A stretch of 64,000 nucleotides of DNA from Catenibacillus sp964565805 (GCA_964565805.1 CAZMGH010000002.1:62001-126000), one strand, 5' to 3'. Positions 50,836 through 60,538 are shown, counted from the stretch's first letter. Numbers and translations are program-made. Notes: generated by a model from the letters alone, not told the origin.

Positions 50836-53800
50836 GTGACGGCCGAAGAGAAAGTGAGTGATAGAGTGACAAATGAAAAAAGAGTTTTATCAGATTATAA
50901 GTATCTGACAGCAGGTATTGATGTGGGATCTACCACCACAAAGGTTACAGCAGTGGATCCGAGTGACGGCAGGATCCTTTATTTTAATTACAGAAGACAC
51001 CAGGCAGATCAGATTCAAAGTGTGATCGATGTTCTGGAGCAGTTAAAAGAACGTTTCCCCCACACTCTGTTTCGTGTAGGAATGACTGGCTCCGGAGCCA
51101 AGCCTATCGCAGAGAAGCTGGGGATTCCATTTATTCAGGAGGTTGCGGCTAACGCAGAGGCTCTTAAAAGCCGGTATGAAAATATTGGTACAGCCATAGA
51201 ACTGGGCGGCCAGGACGCCAAGATGATCTTTTTTTATAAAGATGACAATACTGGCGCTTTAAATGTGGCAGATATGCGGATGAACGGAAGCTGTGCCGGC
51301 GGAACCGGGGCCTTTATTGATGAGATTGCCTCAGTCTTGAAGGCGCCGGTGGAAGCGTTTAATGCCCTTGCGGAAAAGGGCACATGCGTTTATGACATTT
51401 CCGGAAGATGCGGCGTTTACGCGAAGACAGATATTCAGCCTTTGCTGAATCAGGGGATCTCCAAGGCAGATCTGGCGTTATCGGCGTTTCATGCCATTGC
51501 GAAACAGACGATTGGCGGTCTTGCCCAGGGGCTGGAAATCAAACCTCCGGTGGCCTTTGAGGGCGGTCCGCTGACCTTTAATCCGGTGTTGGTGAAAGTG
51601 TTTGCCAGCAGACTGAACTTGTCGGAACAGGATATTTTAGTGCCCTCTCATTCAGAGGTGATGATCGCATATGGCGCGGCAGTCTGCGCGGCGAATATTC
51701 CCGCTCAGAGAGAAGACGGCACCGCTGAAGAACTCCTTCATATCCTTGAGGATAAAAGGTCATCTATCATACAAATCAGTCATGGAGAGGCTGAGCCTTT
51801 GTTTGTTTCTAAGGAAGAACAGCAGGCATTTTTGGAAAGACATAAAAGCATACAAAAGCCTCATGGAGAGATTGAAAAAAATGTAGATATTTATGCCTGG
51901 CTTGGTATTGATTCCGGCAGCACGACGACAAAGTTTGTCCTGCTAAGTGAAAATGGGGATATTATGGATACCTTTTACGCTCCCAATGAAGGTTCACCTT
52001 TGGAGGTGGCCCGCCGCGCCCTGATAGATATGAGGGAACGGTATAAAAAGGCCGGAAGCAGGCTTCATATTATCGCGGCTGGAACTACAGGATATGGAGA
52101 GCTGCTTTTCGCAAAAGCATTTCAGGCAGAGTATCATACGGTAGAGACTGTGGCCCATGCCCGGGCTGCAGAGAAATATGTAAAGGATGCTTCCTTTATC
52201 CTGGATATAGGCGGGCAGGATATGAAGGCCATATGGCTGGAAAATGGGATTATTACCAATATTCTGGTCAATGAGGCCTGTTCCTCAGGATGCGGATCTT
52301 TCCTTGAAAATTTTGCCTCTTCATTACATATTCCCGTAGGCGAGATCGCGGACGCGGCGTTTTCTTCAAAGCATCCCGCAGTATTGGGAAGCCGGTGTAC
52401 GGTATTTATGAACAGCAGTATTATTACTGAACAGAGAAATGGCAGACGGGCAGAGGATATTATGGCCGGACTGTGCCGTTCCATCATTGAAAATGTGTTT
52501 ACTAAGGTAGTACGTTTGTCTAATGTAGATTCTCTGGGGGACCGGATCGTTGTTCAGGGCGGTACATTTGAAAATGACGCGGTTTTAAGGGCTTTAGAGG
52601 AATACTTAGGAAAAGAGGTTACCCGTGCGCCTTATCCCGGACTTATGGGAGCCATCGGAGCGGCTCTGACTGCAAAGGAACAGTATGAAAAGGCCCCTGT
52701 GGAACAAACGTTTATTTCTCTGGATGACCTGGATGATTTTACCTGGCAGCAGGATGCGGATTTTCCTTGTCCGTTTTGCAACAACCACTGTAAACGGACT
52801 GTCCTCCGTTTTTCCAATGGCCAGTCCTGGATCACCAATAACCGGTGTGAGCGGGGAGAGATTCTTGGAGATCCTAAGGATGAAAGCGTAAAAGAGCAGC
52901 TGAAAGAAAAGAATCACCAGGCAGGGCAGATCCCAAATCTGTTTAAGGAAAGAGAAAAACTGCTTTTTAAGGATTATGATTATCCCAAGCTTATGGCAGA
53001 TCAGGAAATAACTATTGGTATGCCCCGGGTTCTTTCTTTTTGGGAGACGGCCCCATTTTGGACAACATTTTGGAAAAGCCTGGGATTTCATGTAAAGTTT
53101 TCGGACTTTAGCACCCGAAAGATTTATGAGCAGGGACTGTCCGCCATTACTTCAGATACTGTCTGCTTTCCGGCGAAACTGGTCCATGGACATCTCAGAA
53201 ATCTGGTTCAAAAAGGTGTGGACAGGATTTTTATGCCCGTGATCACTACAGTGCCTTCTGAAAATACAGAGAAGACCAGTCAGTCTATGTGCGCGGTCGT
53301 GAAAGGTTATCCTCTGGTTGTAAAAAATTCGGACAATCCGGAAGAGCTGATGGGGATTCCCTACGATTCACCTATGTTCCACTGGTATACCCAGGAGGAT
53401 AAGGTCCATCAGCTGATCCATTATATGAAAGACACATGGCAGATCCCGGGAAAATATACGGAAAAAGCCATTGCCGCAGGAGACAAAGCTCAGAACGAAT
53501 TCCATGAAAAGCTTCAGAATGAAGGCCAATCTGTGCTGGATCAGGTGAAGCAGGAAAATAAATTTGCCGTTGTGCTTGCGTCAAGGCCATACCAAAACGA
53601 TTCCCTGGTGAATCATGAGCTTCCGGAAATGTTTACCGGTTTTGGGATTCCTGTATTAACCGCGGATGCCCTTCCCGATGGAAATAAAACAGATCTTTCC
53701 ATGAGTCGGCTGGATATTGTAAATAACTACCATGCCCGTATGCTTTCCTCGGCTATCCTTGCGGCAGAGGAAGATTCCCTGGAATATGTACAGCTTGTAA

Positions 53801-55344
53801 GTTTTGGATGCGGCCATGACGCGTATCTTTCTGATGAGATCATCCGGATGATGAAGGAAATCTCCGGAAAGACACCATTGATCCTTAAAGTAGATGAAAG
53901 TGATGTTCAAGGCCCGCTGCGCATCCGTGTCCGGTCATTTCTTGAAACTGTGGCAATGAAGCGGGAGCGGGGAGAGCATACCCCTGTCCGAGAGCTTAAA
54001 GACCCATATCCGGTAAAATTTACAAAAAAGGATAAGCCTGTAAAGACGGTTCTTGTGCCAAACACTTCCCACGCATTCAGCAGGGTAATGGCAGCGGCAT
54101 TTTACAGTGAGGGGATTCAGGCCATTCCCCTTGAAGTCGGCGGCGAAGAGGCCATCCGCCTGGGAAAAAAATATGTCCACAATGATATTTGTTTTCCGGC
54201 TCAAATTGTCATTGGCGAAGCACTTGCAGCCCTTAAAAGCGGAAAATACGATCCGAAAAATACAGCCATCGGTATGGGCAAATATATCGGAGACTGCCGC
54301 TTGACCCATTACAGTTCATTGCTGAGAAAAGCCTTAGATGACGCAGGATTTCCGGAGGTGCCTATTGTGACCAATGACGATACTGACGCACATAACCTGC
54401 ATCCTGGATTCCGGCTGAATCTTACAGGATCTCTGCGTATTGCATTTGCTATGCCTATGATTGATGTTCTGGAAGAACTCCTTCGTAAGATCCGACCCTA
54501 TGAGCTTATAAAAGGATCGGCGGATGCTGCCTTTGAAAAGGCCATGGACGCGTTTATTGATGGCCTGAAGACAGGCATTGCTGGCGCGAAGCAAGGATTC
54601 AGACAGGCGATCCAATACATGAAGCAGGTGATTTATGACCAGAGCCGCAGAAAACCAAGAGTTTTGATCGTTGGGGAATATTTGCTGAATTTCCATCCGG
54701 GAGCCAATCATGAGATTGAACGGTACCTGGAAGATAATGGTTTTGAAATTATTGAAGCAAGGATGACAGACGTCATTAGAAAAACCTATTTTTATCAGGA
54801 CAGACAGATCCGTGAGTATCATGTGAAAAGAGGTGCCGGAAAAAGAACATGGTTCTATCTGGCAAATCAGATTTTTAACGTTGCTCATGAAGTGACGGAC
54901 CGTATCGCCAAAGAACATCCTCTGTACCGTCCGGCATGCCGGATGCAGGATCTGGTAAAAGAAAGTGATTCCATCATCCATCATACCTTTGACGCGGGGG
55001 AAGGGGTGCTGATCCCGGGAGAAATCCTTCACCATGCCAGGGAGGGCTGCCGGACCTTTGTAATCCTCCAGCCTTTTGGATGCCTTCCTAATCATGTAGT
55101 AGGCCGGGGAATTTCCAAAAAGATTAAGGAAATCTATCCGGATGCCCAGATCCTGACACTGGATTACGATCCGGACGTAAGCTTTGCCAATGTTGAAAAC
55201 CGTCTTCAGATGCTGGTTATGAATGTAAAAGAAGCAGAACAAAGAGAATCTGTTCAGGAACAAAATAACATGCCAGGTAAGAAGGATAGGGATCAAAGCT
55301 ATATCCCCGGAAAAAACACCGTTCTTTCGGGAAACTATTCCTGA
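50836..55344 (+). CDS. Fused 2-hydroxyacyl-CoA dehydratase activase (BadF/BcrA and DUF2229)
   Basis: A 1502-residue multidomain protein. Two ASKHA-type ATPase domains of the BadF/BcrA family come first, at about 25-300 and 350-620, each with a GIDxGSTTTK phosphate loop and Cys positions for a shared 4Fe-4S cluster (MNGSCAGGTG; ACSSGCGSF). A Cys-rich link follows (CPFCNNHC near 645), then a DUF2229/HgdB-like part with further Cys (DTVCFPAK, GCGHDAY, IGDCRLTH). Activases of this type use ATP to push a low-potential electron into a dehydratase or double-cubane protein. The true substrate is unknown. The start could be GTG at 50836, 50854 or 50866; no good ribosome site decides. Confidence 0.85.
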   Translation: MTAEEKVSDRVTNEKRVLSDYKYLTAGIDVGSTTTKVTAVDPSDGRILYFNYRRHQADQIQSVIDVLEQLKERFPHTLFRVGMTGSGAKPIAEKLGIPFIQEVAANAEALKSRYENIGTAIELGGQDAKMIFFYKDDNTGALNVADMRMNGSCAGGTGAFIDEIASVLKAPVEAFNALAEKGTCVYDISGRCGVYAKTDIQPLLNQGISKADLALSAFHAIAKQTIGGLAQGLEIKPPVAFEGGPLTFNPVLVKVFASRLNLSEQDILVPSHSEVMIAYGAAVCAANIPAQREDGTAEELLHILEDKRSSIIQISHGEAEPLFVSKEEQQAFLERHKSIQKPHGEIEKNVDIYAWLGIDSGSTTTKFVLLSENGDIMDTFYAPNEGSPLEVARRALIDMRERYKKAGSRLHIIAAGTTGYGELLFAKAFQAEYHTVETVAHARAAEKYVKDASFILDIGGQDMKAIWLENGIITNILVNEACSSGCGSFLENFASSLHIPVGEIADAAFSSKHPAVLGSRCTVFMNSSIITEQRNGRRAEDIMAGLCRSIIENVFTKVVRLSNVDSLGDRIVVQGGTFENDAVLRALEEYLGKEVTRAPYPGLMGAIGAALTAKEQYEKAPVEQTFISLDDLDDFTWQQDADFPCPFCNNHCKRTVLRFSNGQSWITNNRCERGEILGDPKDESVKEQLKEKNHQAGQIPNLFKEREKLLFKDYDYPKLMADQEITIGMPRVLSFWETAPFWTTFWKSLGFHVKFSDFSTRKIYEQGLSAITSDTVCFPAKLVHGHLRNLVQKGVDRIFMPVITTVPSENTEKTSQSMCAVVKGYPLVVKNSDNPEELMGIPYDSPMFHWYTQEDKVHQLIHYMKDTWQIPGKYTEKAIAAGDKAQNEFHEKLQNEGQSVLDQVKQENKFAVVLASRPYQNDSLVNHELPEMFTGFGIPVLTADALPDGNKTDLSMSRLDIVNNYHARMLSSAILAAEEDSLEYVQLVSFGCGHDAYLSDEIIRMMKEISGKTPLILKVDESDVQGPLRIRVRSFLETVAMKRERGEHTPVRELKDPYPVKFTKKDKPVKTVLVPNTSHAFSRVMAAAFYSEGIQAIPLEVGGEEAIRLGKKYVHNDICFPAQIVIGEALAALKSGKYDPKNTAIGMGKYIGDCRLTHYSSLLRKALDDAGFPEVPIVTNDDTDAHNLHPGFRLNLTGSLRIAFAMPMIDVLEELLRKIRPYELIKGSADAAFEKAMDAFIDGLKTGIAGAKQGFRQAIQYMKQVIYDQSRRKPRVLIVGEYLLNFHPGANHEIERYLEDNGFEIIEARMTDVIRKTYFYQDRQIREYHVKRGAGKRTWFYLANQIFNVAHEVTDRIAKEHPLYRPACRMQDLVKESDSIIHHTFDAGEGVLIPGEILHHAREGCRTFVILQPFGCLPNHVVGRGISKKIKEIYPDAQILTLDYDPDVSFANVENRLQMLVMNVKEAEQRESVQEQNNMPGKKDRDQSYIPGKNTVLSGNYS

Positions 55345-55583
55345 AAATATGAATGGATACAATGGAAATTGTCAGAGAAGTTTTTGAAGTGGTAGAAAAG
55401 TATCACAGCGCTGAATATTAAGGCAGCGTCAGACAATCAAAGGGACGCGGATGCGGTCCATAAAGTTACGGCATCAGGGAAGGCGTTGTTACACCTTCCC
55501 TGAAAGCGAAACGTATAATATGAGCTGTATAAGCAAAAGAAAGCGAATAAATGTGTCTGCTATCAGGTAGAGGAGCAGCATAT
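55345..55583. other. Non-coding gap after the activase
   Basis: No convincing gene. A short ATG frame at about 55360 gives some twenty residues. An inverted repeat (TCAGGGAAGG and CCTTCCCTGA, about 55474-55503) without a T run stands between the convergent genes. Confidence 0.5.
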
Positions 55584-57281
55584 TTAGGGCAGCGATTTTG
55601 CTATATACACCTGTTTTCCCTTAAATGCAAAACCATAAGAACGTATCCTGTTTTGAGGGATTCCTTTGGAGATCAGGGTTGTAGCATAGCATTTTTCTCT
55701 GATCTGCTTTAGGGCTGCAGCTGCTGTTTCCTCCAGCGTCTTTTCTTCTGAAGGCTCCTGGACTTTAAACTCAAAAATGATGGCATCATCTGAAATATTT
55801 AAAGGTTCGAGAATGACATCGTACCTTCCCAGTCCGCTTTCCCTGTTGGAGGTGATAACATATCTGTCTTTTAGTTCGACGATTAATCCCAAAACAAATC
55901 CATGGTAGAAACGTTCAGGCTCACTTTCAGCAGAAACTTTAGAGCCGCTGTCAAAAAAGCTAAAGGTAGTAAGGGCAACTCGATTCATATAAAAGTTCAT
56001 GGACTTCAGATCATCGTCAAGAAGTGCAATGAGAAAGTCATTATACCCGCTGTCGTAATCGGCAAACCAACTATGGATCATGTCTTCAAACATAATTTTT
56101 ACTTCTTTGTTGGTTAATGCTAATTGATAGTACATTCTGCCGTTTCTATTATCAAATTCAGTACCCATGACCTTTAAATATCCGCTGGCCAGCAGCAGGC
56201 TCCAGATGGCGCTTTCTTTTTGCTTCAGCTGTTCATAGACGATTTGTTCATCAATCATAAGGGTTAGGAACTGACCATTGATTAAAGTTTCAAAATTCTG
56301 TTTTATATTTTTGCTGCCCTCCCGGATAAGCTTGCCAACAAGACTGTTAGAACTGGTATTAGCCCAGTAGGGGCGCACTTTTCCTGTATCCAGATAGTTT
56401 AGAATGGACCAGGGATTATAAATGTCCCGGGAATGGCCAAATGTAAATCCATCATACCAATCTTTTACTTCAGCCATATGATCAGCAAGATCGTATTCAT
56501 TAAGGGCGTATGCCACCTCTTTTTCAGTAAAGCCAAAATATTCCGAATATTCATCAGATGTTGTCGTAATGACCTTAAGGTTGTTTAGGTCAGAGAAAAT
56601 AGATTCCTTGCTGACTCTGGTAATTCCGGTCAGGATAGCTCTCTCCAGATAGGGATTGCTTTTAAATGTTGAGTTTAATAAATTTCTTATAAATGGGGAC
56701 AATTCTTCCCAATATCCGTTAATCCAGGATTCCTGCATAGGTGTATCATATTCATCCAGGAGAATAATTACCTTTTTGCCATAATAACGATAAAGAAAGT
56801 ATGAAAGCTGCTGTATGGAAAGAGATGCTTCATAATCCTCCATATTTGCGGAAATCCGCAGAAAATCTTCCTTTTCGCCGGCACTTAATAAAGGAGTGTC
56901 TAAAAGGAAGTCATATTTTCGGTATAAAAGCTGGATGATTCGGCATATTTTTTGACGGGTTTGTGAAAACGATGTTTCTTTAACGGGTGAAAAGCTTAAG
57001 GTAATGACCGGATAAGTTCCCTGAAGTTTTCCATAATCCTCATATTCCCAGATTTTAAGGTTTTGAAATAAATCTTGACATTTTTGGTATTCTACGGAGA
57101 AAAAATGTTCTATCATGCTGATCGTCAGAGTTTTTCCAAATCGTCTTGGCCGGGTGATTAATGTTACTTCATCTTTAGAATCCCACCATTCTTTGATAAA
57201 ACCCGTTTTATCAATGTAAAAAGCATTTTCCGTAATGATTTTTCCAAAATCCTGCAGTCCGATACCTGTGATTCTACCCAT
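55584..57281 (-). CDS. AAA-ATPase-like and PD-(D/E)XK nuclease family protein
   Basis: A 565-residue protein of the AAA-ATPase-like/DUF1703 group common in anaerobes. Walker A RPRRFGKTLTISM lies near residue 45 and Walker B IILLDEYDTPMQ near 170. The carboxy-terminal domain carries the nuclease core GRYDVILEP with IFEFKV. The family is often multicopy and is thought to be mobile or defence-related, but that is inference. GGGAGGAGG precedes the ATG on the minus strand. Adjacent genes give no partner, so it seems an isolated insertion. No terminal repeats were noticed. Confidence 0.85.
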   Translation of the reverse strand: MGRITGIGLQDFGKIITENAFYIDKTGFIKEWWDSKDEVTLITRPRRFGKTLTISMIEHFFSVEYQKCQDLFQNLKIWEYEDYGKLQGTYPVITLSFSPVKETSFSQTRQKICRIIQLLYRKYDFLLDTPLLSAGEKEDFLRISANMEDYEASLSIQQLSYFLYRYYGKKVIILLDEYDTPMQESWINGYWEELSPFIRNLLNSTFKSNPYLERAILTGITRVSKESIFSDLNNLKVITTTSDEYSEYFGFTEKEVAYALNEYDLADHMAEVKDWYDGFTFGHSRDIYNPWSILNYLDTGKVRPYWANTSSNSLVGKLIREGSKNIKQNFETLINGQFLTLMIDEQIVYEQLKQKESAIWSLLLASGYLKVMGTEFDNRNGRMYYQLALTNKEVKIMFEDMIHSWFADYDSGYNDFLIALLDDDLKSMNFYMNRVALTTFSFFDSGSKVSAESEPERFYHGFVLGLIVELKDRYVITSNRESGLGRYDVILEPLNISDDAIIFEFKVQEPSEEKTLEETAAAALKQIREKCYATTLISKGIPQNRIRSYGFAFKGKQVYIAKSLP

Positions 57282-57654
57282 TTTTATATACCTCCTCCCG
57301 AATATATAAGTGCAGGGGTTCAGTACCCAACAGTCTGTTGAGACTTAATTCTTCCAGCATTTATTCTATGATACCATGAAAACCGGCCCGGATACAAGGA
57401 AATAATATATGTTTCGTTGACCGAAAGTTGCTGTTTACTAGCTTGCCAGTGAACAGTAACAACCGTTTAGCTCGTTGTACTATTGACTGCAAAATCCTAC
57501 CCGACGCCTCTTTTTTTCTGTTCATCCGTCCGGGCACATGATATAATATTCCTAAAGTTAGGCAGGAGAACTACCGCCTTGATTTTAATGTTGATTGTAA
57601 TTGTTGCTGTTGATTTTTTATAATGAATTTGTGGGATAAAACCAGGAGATTATG
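57282..57654. other. Non-coding gap with inverted repeats
   Basis: Contains a perfect palindrome CAACAGTCTGTTG (57328-57340) and an imperfect long inverted repeat about 57426-57462 (GTTGCTGTTTACT and AGTGAACAGTAACAAC). A TATAAT is at about 57542. This is the control region of the phosphorylase gene; binding partner unknown. Confidence 0.45.
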
Positions 57655-58422
57655 ATGATTTTAAATGAATTTGATTCTTTGAAAGAAGCCGTGATCAATC
57701 CATGGGATTTGATCCATCCGGTGGACAATATGCCTAAGGTGGCTGTTTCCTGTTTCTCAAATGTCACCTTTGAGCGGATGATTTCCGAACTGGATACCCA
57801 GGTGATTGCCTGGTCCAGCTGCGCTAACGGACGGAGCCCAATCTATCGTACATGCTATAAGGGGGTAGAAGTCGCGTTATTTATTATGGATGTCGGGGCT
57901 CCCATGAGTGTGGGTATGTTAGAGGAGCTTTTTGTAATGGGAATTGAAAAAGTTGTTATTTTTGGCACCTGCGGTGTTTTGGATCATAGTATTGAGGATT
58001 GTTCTATTATTATTCCAAATAACGCAGTACGGGATGAAGGAACAAGCTATCACTATGCTCCGCCATCGGATGAAATTTCTGTAAATGAGAAATATTTGTC
58101 TGAATTTACGAAAATGCTGGATGAATTAAAGGTAAAATACACGGTAGGAAAAACATGGAGTACAGACGCGTTTTACCGGGAAACAAGAGATAAAGTTATC
58201 CGCCGCCAGCAGCAGGGCTGTATATGCGTGGATATGGAGTGTTCAGCTATTGGCGCAGTAGCTAAATTTCGCCAAAAAGATTGTGTGCAATTTTTCTATG
58301 CAGCTGATAATCTGGACACGGATACATGGGATGCCCGAAGCTTAAGCAATCATTCCCTTTTAGAAGAAAAGGACCGGATTGCGGCCATTGCCCTGGAGCT
58401 TGCGGTGCGAATCAGCCAGTGA
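57655..58422 (+). CDS. Nucleoside phosphorylase family protein
   Basis: A 255-residue member of the PNP/UDP phosphorylase family, which cleaves nucleosides with phosphate. Seen: GVEVALFIMDVGAPMS, the phosphate site FGTCGVLD, AVRDEGTSYHYAPPSD and the active-site VDMECSAIGAVAKFR. The conserved Arg/Glu/Asp pattern is complete. AGGAG at 57643-57647 is better spaced for the second ATG (57655) than for the first (57652). The base specificity (uridine, inosine or another) cannot be read. Possible functional link with the nucleoside hydrolase-like protein. Confidence 0.88.
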   Translation: MILNEFDSLKEAVINPWDLIHPVDNMPKVAVSCFSNVTFERMISELDTQVIAWSSCANGRSPIYRTCYKGVEVALFIMDVGAPMSVGMLEELFVMGIEKVVIFGTCGVLDHSIEDCSIIIPNNAVRDEGTSYHYAPPSDEISVNEKYLSEFTKMLDELKVKYTVGKTWSTDAFYRETRDKVIRRQQQGCICVDMECSAIGAVAKFRQKDCVQFFYAADNLDTDTWDARSLSNHSLLEEKDRIAAIALELAVRISQ

Positions 58423-58499
58423 GACAGCCAGGCCAGCTGAACAATTTCCACTCAGCTCAGTTTATTGCCGTAATCATTAACATTACAACTGCCATACAT

Positions 58500-58774
58500 A
58501 TGCTTACCTGTATGGAGACTTTTAGAGATGAAGATAAAATTACCAGTGTTTTTTTAGCGTCAAGTATTAATGTAACCCCGGTTATTATCCGGAGGATCTT
58601 ATCCCAGCTCAGGGATGCAGGACTGATCCAGGTGAAGCGCGGAACCGGAGGAGCAACTATCGCGAAACCTTTGGAAGAGATTACATTTCTGGATGTGTAT
58701 TATGCTGTGGATTGTATCGGAGACAATATGCTTTTCCATTTCCATGAAAATCCCAATCCCAATTGTCCGGTTGG
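58500..58774 (+). pseudogene. Rrf2 family regulator fragment before assembly gap
   Basis: The reading frame encodes most of an Rrf2-type winged helix: HMLTCMETFRDEDK, VTPVIIRRILSQLRDAGLI, then KRGTGGATIAKPLEEITFLD and HENPNPNCPVG. No ATG precedes 58500; weak similarity runs back in frame to about 58434 with an extra stretch (IAVIINITT), so the true start is unclear. The right end is cut by the 100-N gap at 58775 and the rest of the family is not present. An Rrf2 regulator would be expected to sense redox or Fe-S status. The sequence may be a remnant or an incompletely assembled gene. Confidence 0.6.
58720..58774 (+). repeat. 55-bp identical sequence, left side of the gap
   Basis: The 55 bases at 58720-58774 are identical to 58875-58929, the sequence immediately after the 100-N gap. 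This looks like overlapping contig ends from a k=55 assembly that were not merged. Confidence 0.85.
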
Positions 58775-58874
58775 NNNNNNNNNNNNNNNNNNNNNNNNNN
58801 NNNNNNNNNNNNNNNNNNNNNNNNNNNNNNNNNNNNNNNNNNNNNNNNNNNNNNNNNNNNNNNNNNNNNNNNNN
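58775..58874. other. Assembly gap of exactly 100 N
   Basis: A run of 100 N, a standard placeholder of unknown length. Frames that run through it are not biological evidence. Confidence 0.98.
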
Positions 58875-58929
58875 GAGACAATATGCTTTTCCATTTCCAT
58901 GAAAATCCCAATCCCAATTGTCCGGTTGG
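58875..58929 (+). repeat. 55-bp identical sequence, right side of the gap
   Basis: Second copy of the 55-base flank. It is read in one frame by the Rrf2 fragment and, at the right, in another frame at the start of the nucleotidyltransferase. Confidence 0.85.
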
Positions 58930-59237
58930 AAAAATATCGCCAGGCTATAACAGAGCATTTTGGCAGCCGCATATGGTTTATGGGACTTCAGGGCAGCTAC
59001 GGACGGGGAGAAGCTTCCCCGGAAAGTGATATTGATGTGGTGTTGATCTTGGATCAGGCAGGGACTCAGGATTTTTTAGAGTATCGGGAAATTTTAGATA
59101 CACTGCCGGAGCGGGATCGGATCTGCGGTTTTGTTTCCGGAAAAGATGAGATAGAAGCCTGGGAGCCGTCGGATCTGTTTCAGTTTTATTATGACACCAC
59201 GCCTATTATGGGATCTTTGGAGCAAGATTGGACTTGA
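58899..59237 (+). pseudogene. Truncated nucleotidyltransferase domain protein
   Basis: A 112-residue frame with the MNT-type nucleotidyltransferase core: GLQGSYGRGEA and SDIDVVLIL, the two-metal Asp pair, followed by RICGFVSG and LFQFYYDTTPIMGSL. Known relatives run on for about 120 more residues, whereas here the frame ends in EQDWT, and the first eight codons are borrowed from the 55-bp repeat. So it appears cut at both ends. It may have been part of a nucleotidyltransferase-type antitoxin or resistance enzyme. Reading through the gap is probably misassembly. Confidence 0.65.
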
Positions 59238-59345
59238 CAAAGATTACTGCTGCAGTAATAACAGGCCAAGCCTGGTAAAGAAATATTACCCGCAAAACCC
59301 ATTGAATCATAGATAAAATGCATGGATAGAAATAAAGAACAAGTA

Positions 59346-59375
59346 TTAGACGTAAGGGACGATTTCATTTATAAT
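59346..59375 (+). promoter_or_regulatory. Probable promoter of the aldo/keto reductase gene
   Basis: TTAGAC (59346-59351), 18-bp spacer and perfect TATAAT (59370-59375). Confidence 0.5.
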
Positions 59376-59419
59376 ATCCTTAGGTTTTGATAAATGCATA
59401 AAAACAGGAGGAGTGATCA

Positions 59420-60469
59420 ATGAAGTATAGTATCCTTGGAAATTCAGATCTTATGGTTTCACGCGTTTGTATGGGGTGTATGGGTTTTGGCGACGCCAGC
59501 AATGGACAGCATCACTGGACCCTGGATGAGGAACATTCCCGGGAGATCATCCAGAGAGGATTGGATTTGGGCGTGAATTTTTTTGATACAGCCATTGGCT
59601 ATCAAAGCGGAACAAGCGAGCAGTATGTAGGACGGGCTTTAAAAGATTTTGCTAAACGGGAAGATGTAGTGGTTGCCACAAAATTCCTGCCAAGGACACC
59701 GGATGAGATTGCTTCCGGCATTTCCGGGCAGGAGCATATTGAACAGATGATTAATACAAGCTTGAAAAATCTTGGAATGGATTATGTGGATCTGTATATT
59801 TATCACATGTGGGACTATGAAACACCTCTGTATGACATTATGGATGGCCTTAACCGGATCGTAAAAGAAGGAAAGGCCCGGTATATTGGCATTTCCAACT
59901 GTTTTGCCTACCAGCTTGCCAAGGCAAACGCTCTGGCAGAAAAGGAAGGCTTTGCCAAATTTGTTTCGGTCCAGGGGCATTACAATCTGATCTTCAGAGA
60001 GGAAGAACGGGAAATGGCAAAGCTGTGCGCTGAGGATAATATTGCTATGACGCCATACAGCGCCCTGGCCAGCGGACGATTGTCAAAGCATCCTGGTGAA
60101 ACATCTAAGCGCCTGGAAGAGGATAGTTATGCCAAGTCCAAGTATGATGCCACTGCATCCCAAGATGATGTGATCATCCGCCGTGTAGCAGAGCTGGCTG
60201 AAAAATACAATGTATCTATGACAGAAGTTTCCCTGGCATGGCTTTTGACGAAGGTTACTGCTCCTGTTGTCGGCGCCACAAAACTTCATCATATTGAAGG
60301 AGCAGCCAAAGCAGTAGACCTTGAACTGACACCTGAAGAAATCATTTATCTGGAGGAGCCTTATGTTTCCCACAAACTGGTGGGCGTTATGGCCCAAAAT
60401 ACTCCGGCTGCCGCAAAAGGACCTCACGTATGGTCCACAGGAAATCAGAAAATCGAAAAGGGACGCTGA
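59420..60469 (+). CDS. Aldo/keto reductase
   Basis: A 349-residue NADPH-dependent aldo/keto reductase. The catalytic tetrad is visible: Asp and Tyr in FDTAIGYQSG, Lys in VVVATKF and His in YIYHMWD. The NADP end region is PVVGATKLHHIEGAAKAV. It most resembles the group of general stress or sugar aldehyde reductases; no natural substrate is evident. GGAGGAG precedes the ATG. It is monocistronic with its own terminator. Confidence 0.92.
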   Translation: MKYSILGNSDLMVSRVCMGCMGFGDASNGQHHWTLDEEHSREIIQRGLDLGVNFFDTAIGYQSGTSEQYVGRALKDFAKREDVVVATKFLPRTPDEIASGISGQEHIEQMINTSLKNLGMDYVDLYIYHMWDYETPLYDIMDGLNRIVKEGKARYIGISNCFAYQLAKANALAEKEGFAKFVSVQGHYNLIFREEEREMAKLCAEDNIAMTPYSALASGRLSKHPGETSKRLEEDSYAKSKYDATASQDDVIIRRVAELAEKYNVSMTEVSLAWLLTKVTAPVVGATKLHHIEGAAKAVDLELTPEEIIYLEEPYVSHKLVGVMAQNTPAAAKGPHVWSTGNQKIEKGR

Positions 60470-60482
60470 TAAAAGAAAAAAG

Positions 60483-60538
60483 GCAGTCGCATAAGTGAGG
60501 TGATAAAATCAAATCACTTATGCGGCTGCTTCTTTTTT
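60483..60538. terminator. Bidirectional terminator after the aldo/keto reductase
   Basis: Arms GCAGTCGCATAAGTGA (60483-60498) and TCACTTATGCGGCTGC (60514-60529) with one wobble pair, then TCTTTTTT; an A run precedes it. It ends both converging genes. Confidence 0.85.

Noticed and set aside
58326..59237. A single long protein reading through the N run
   Set aside because: It crosses 100 N and joins an Rrf2 piece to a nucleotidyltransferase piece; an assembly artefact.
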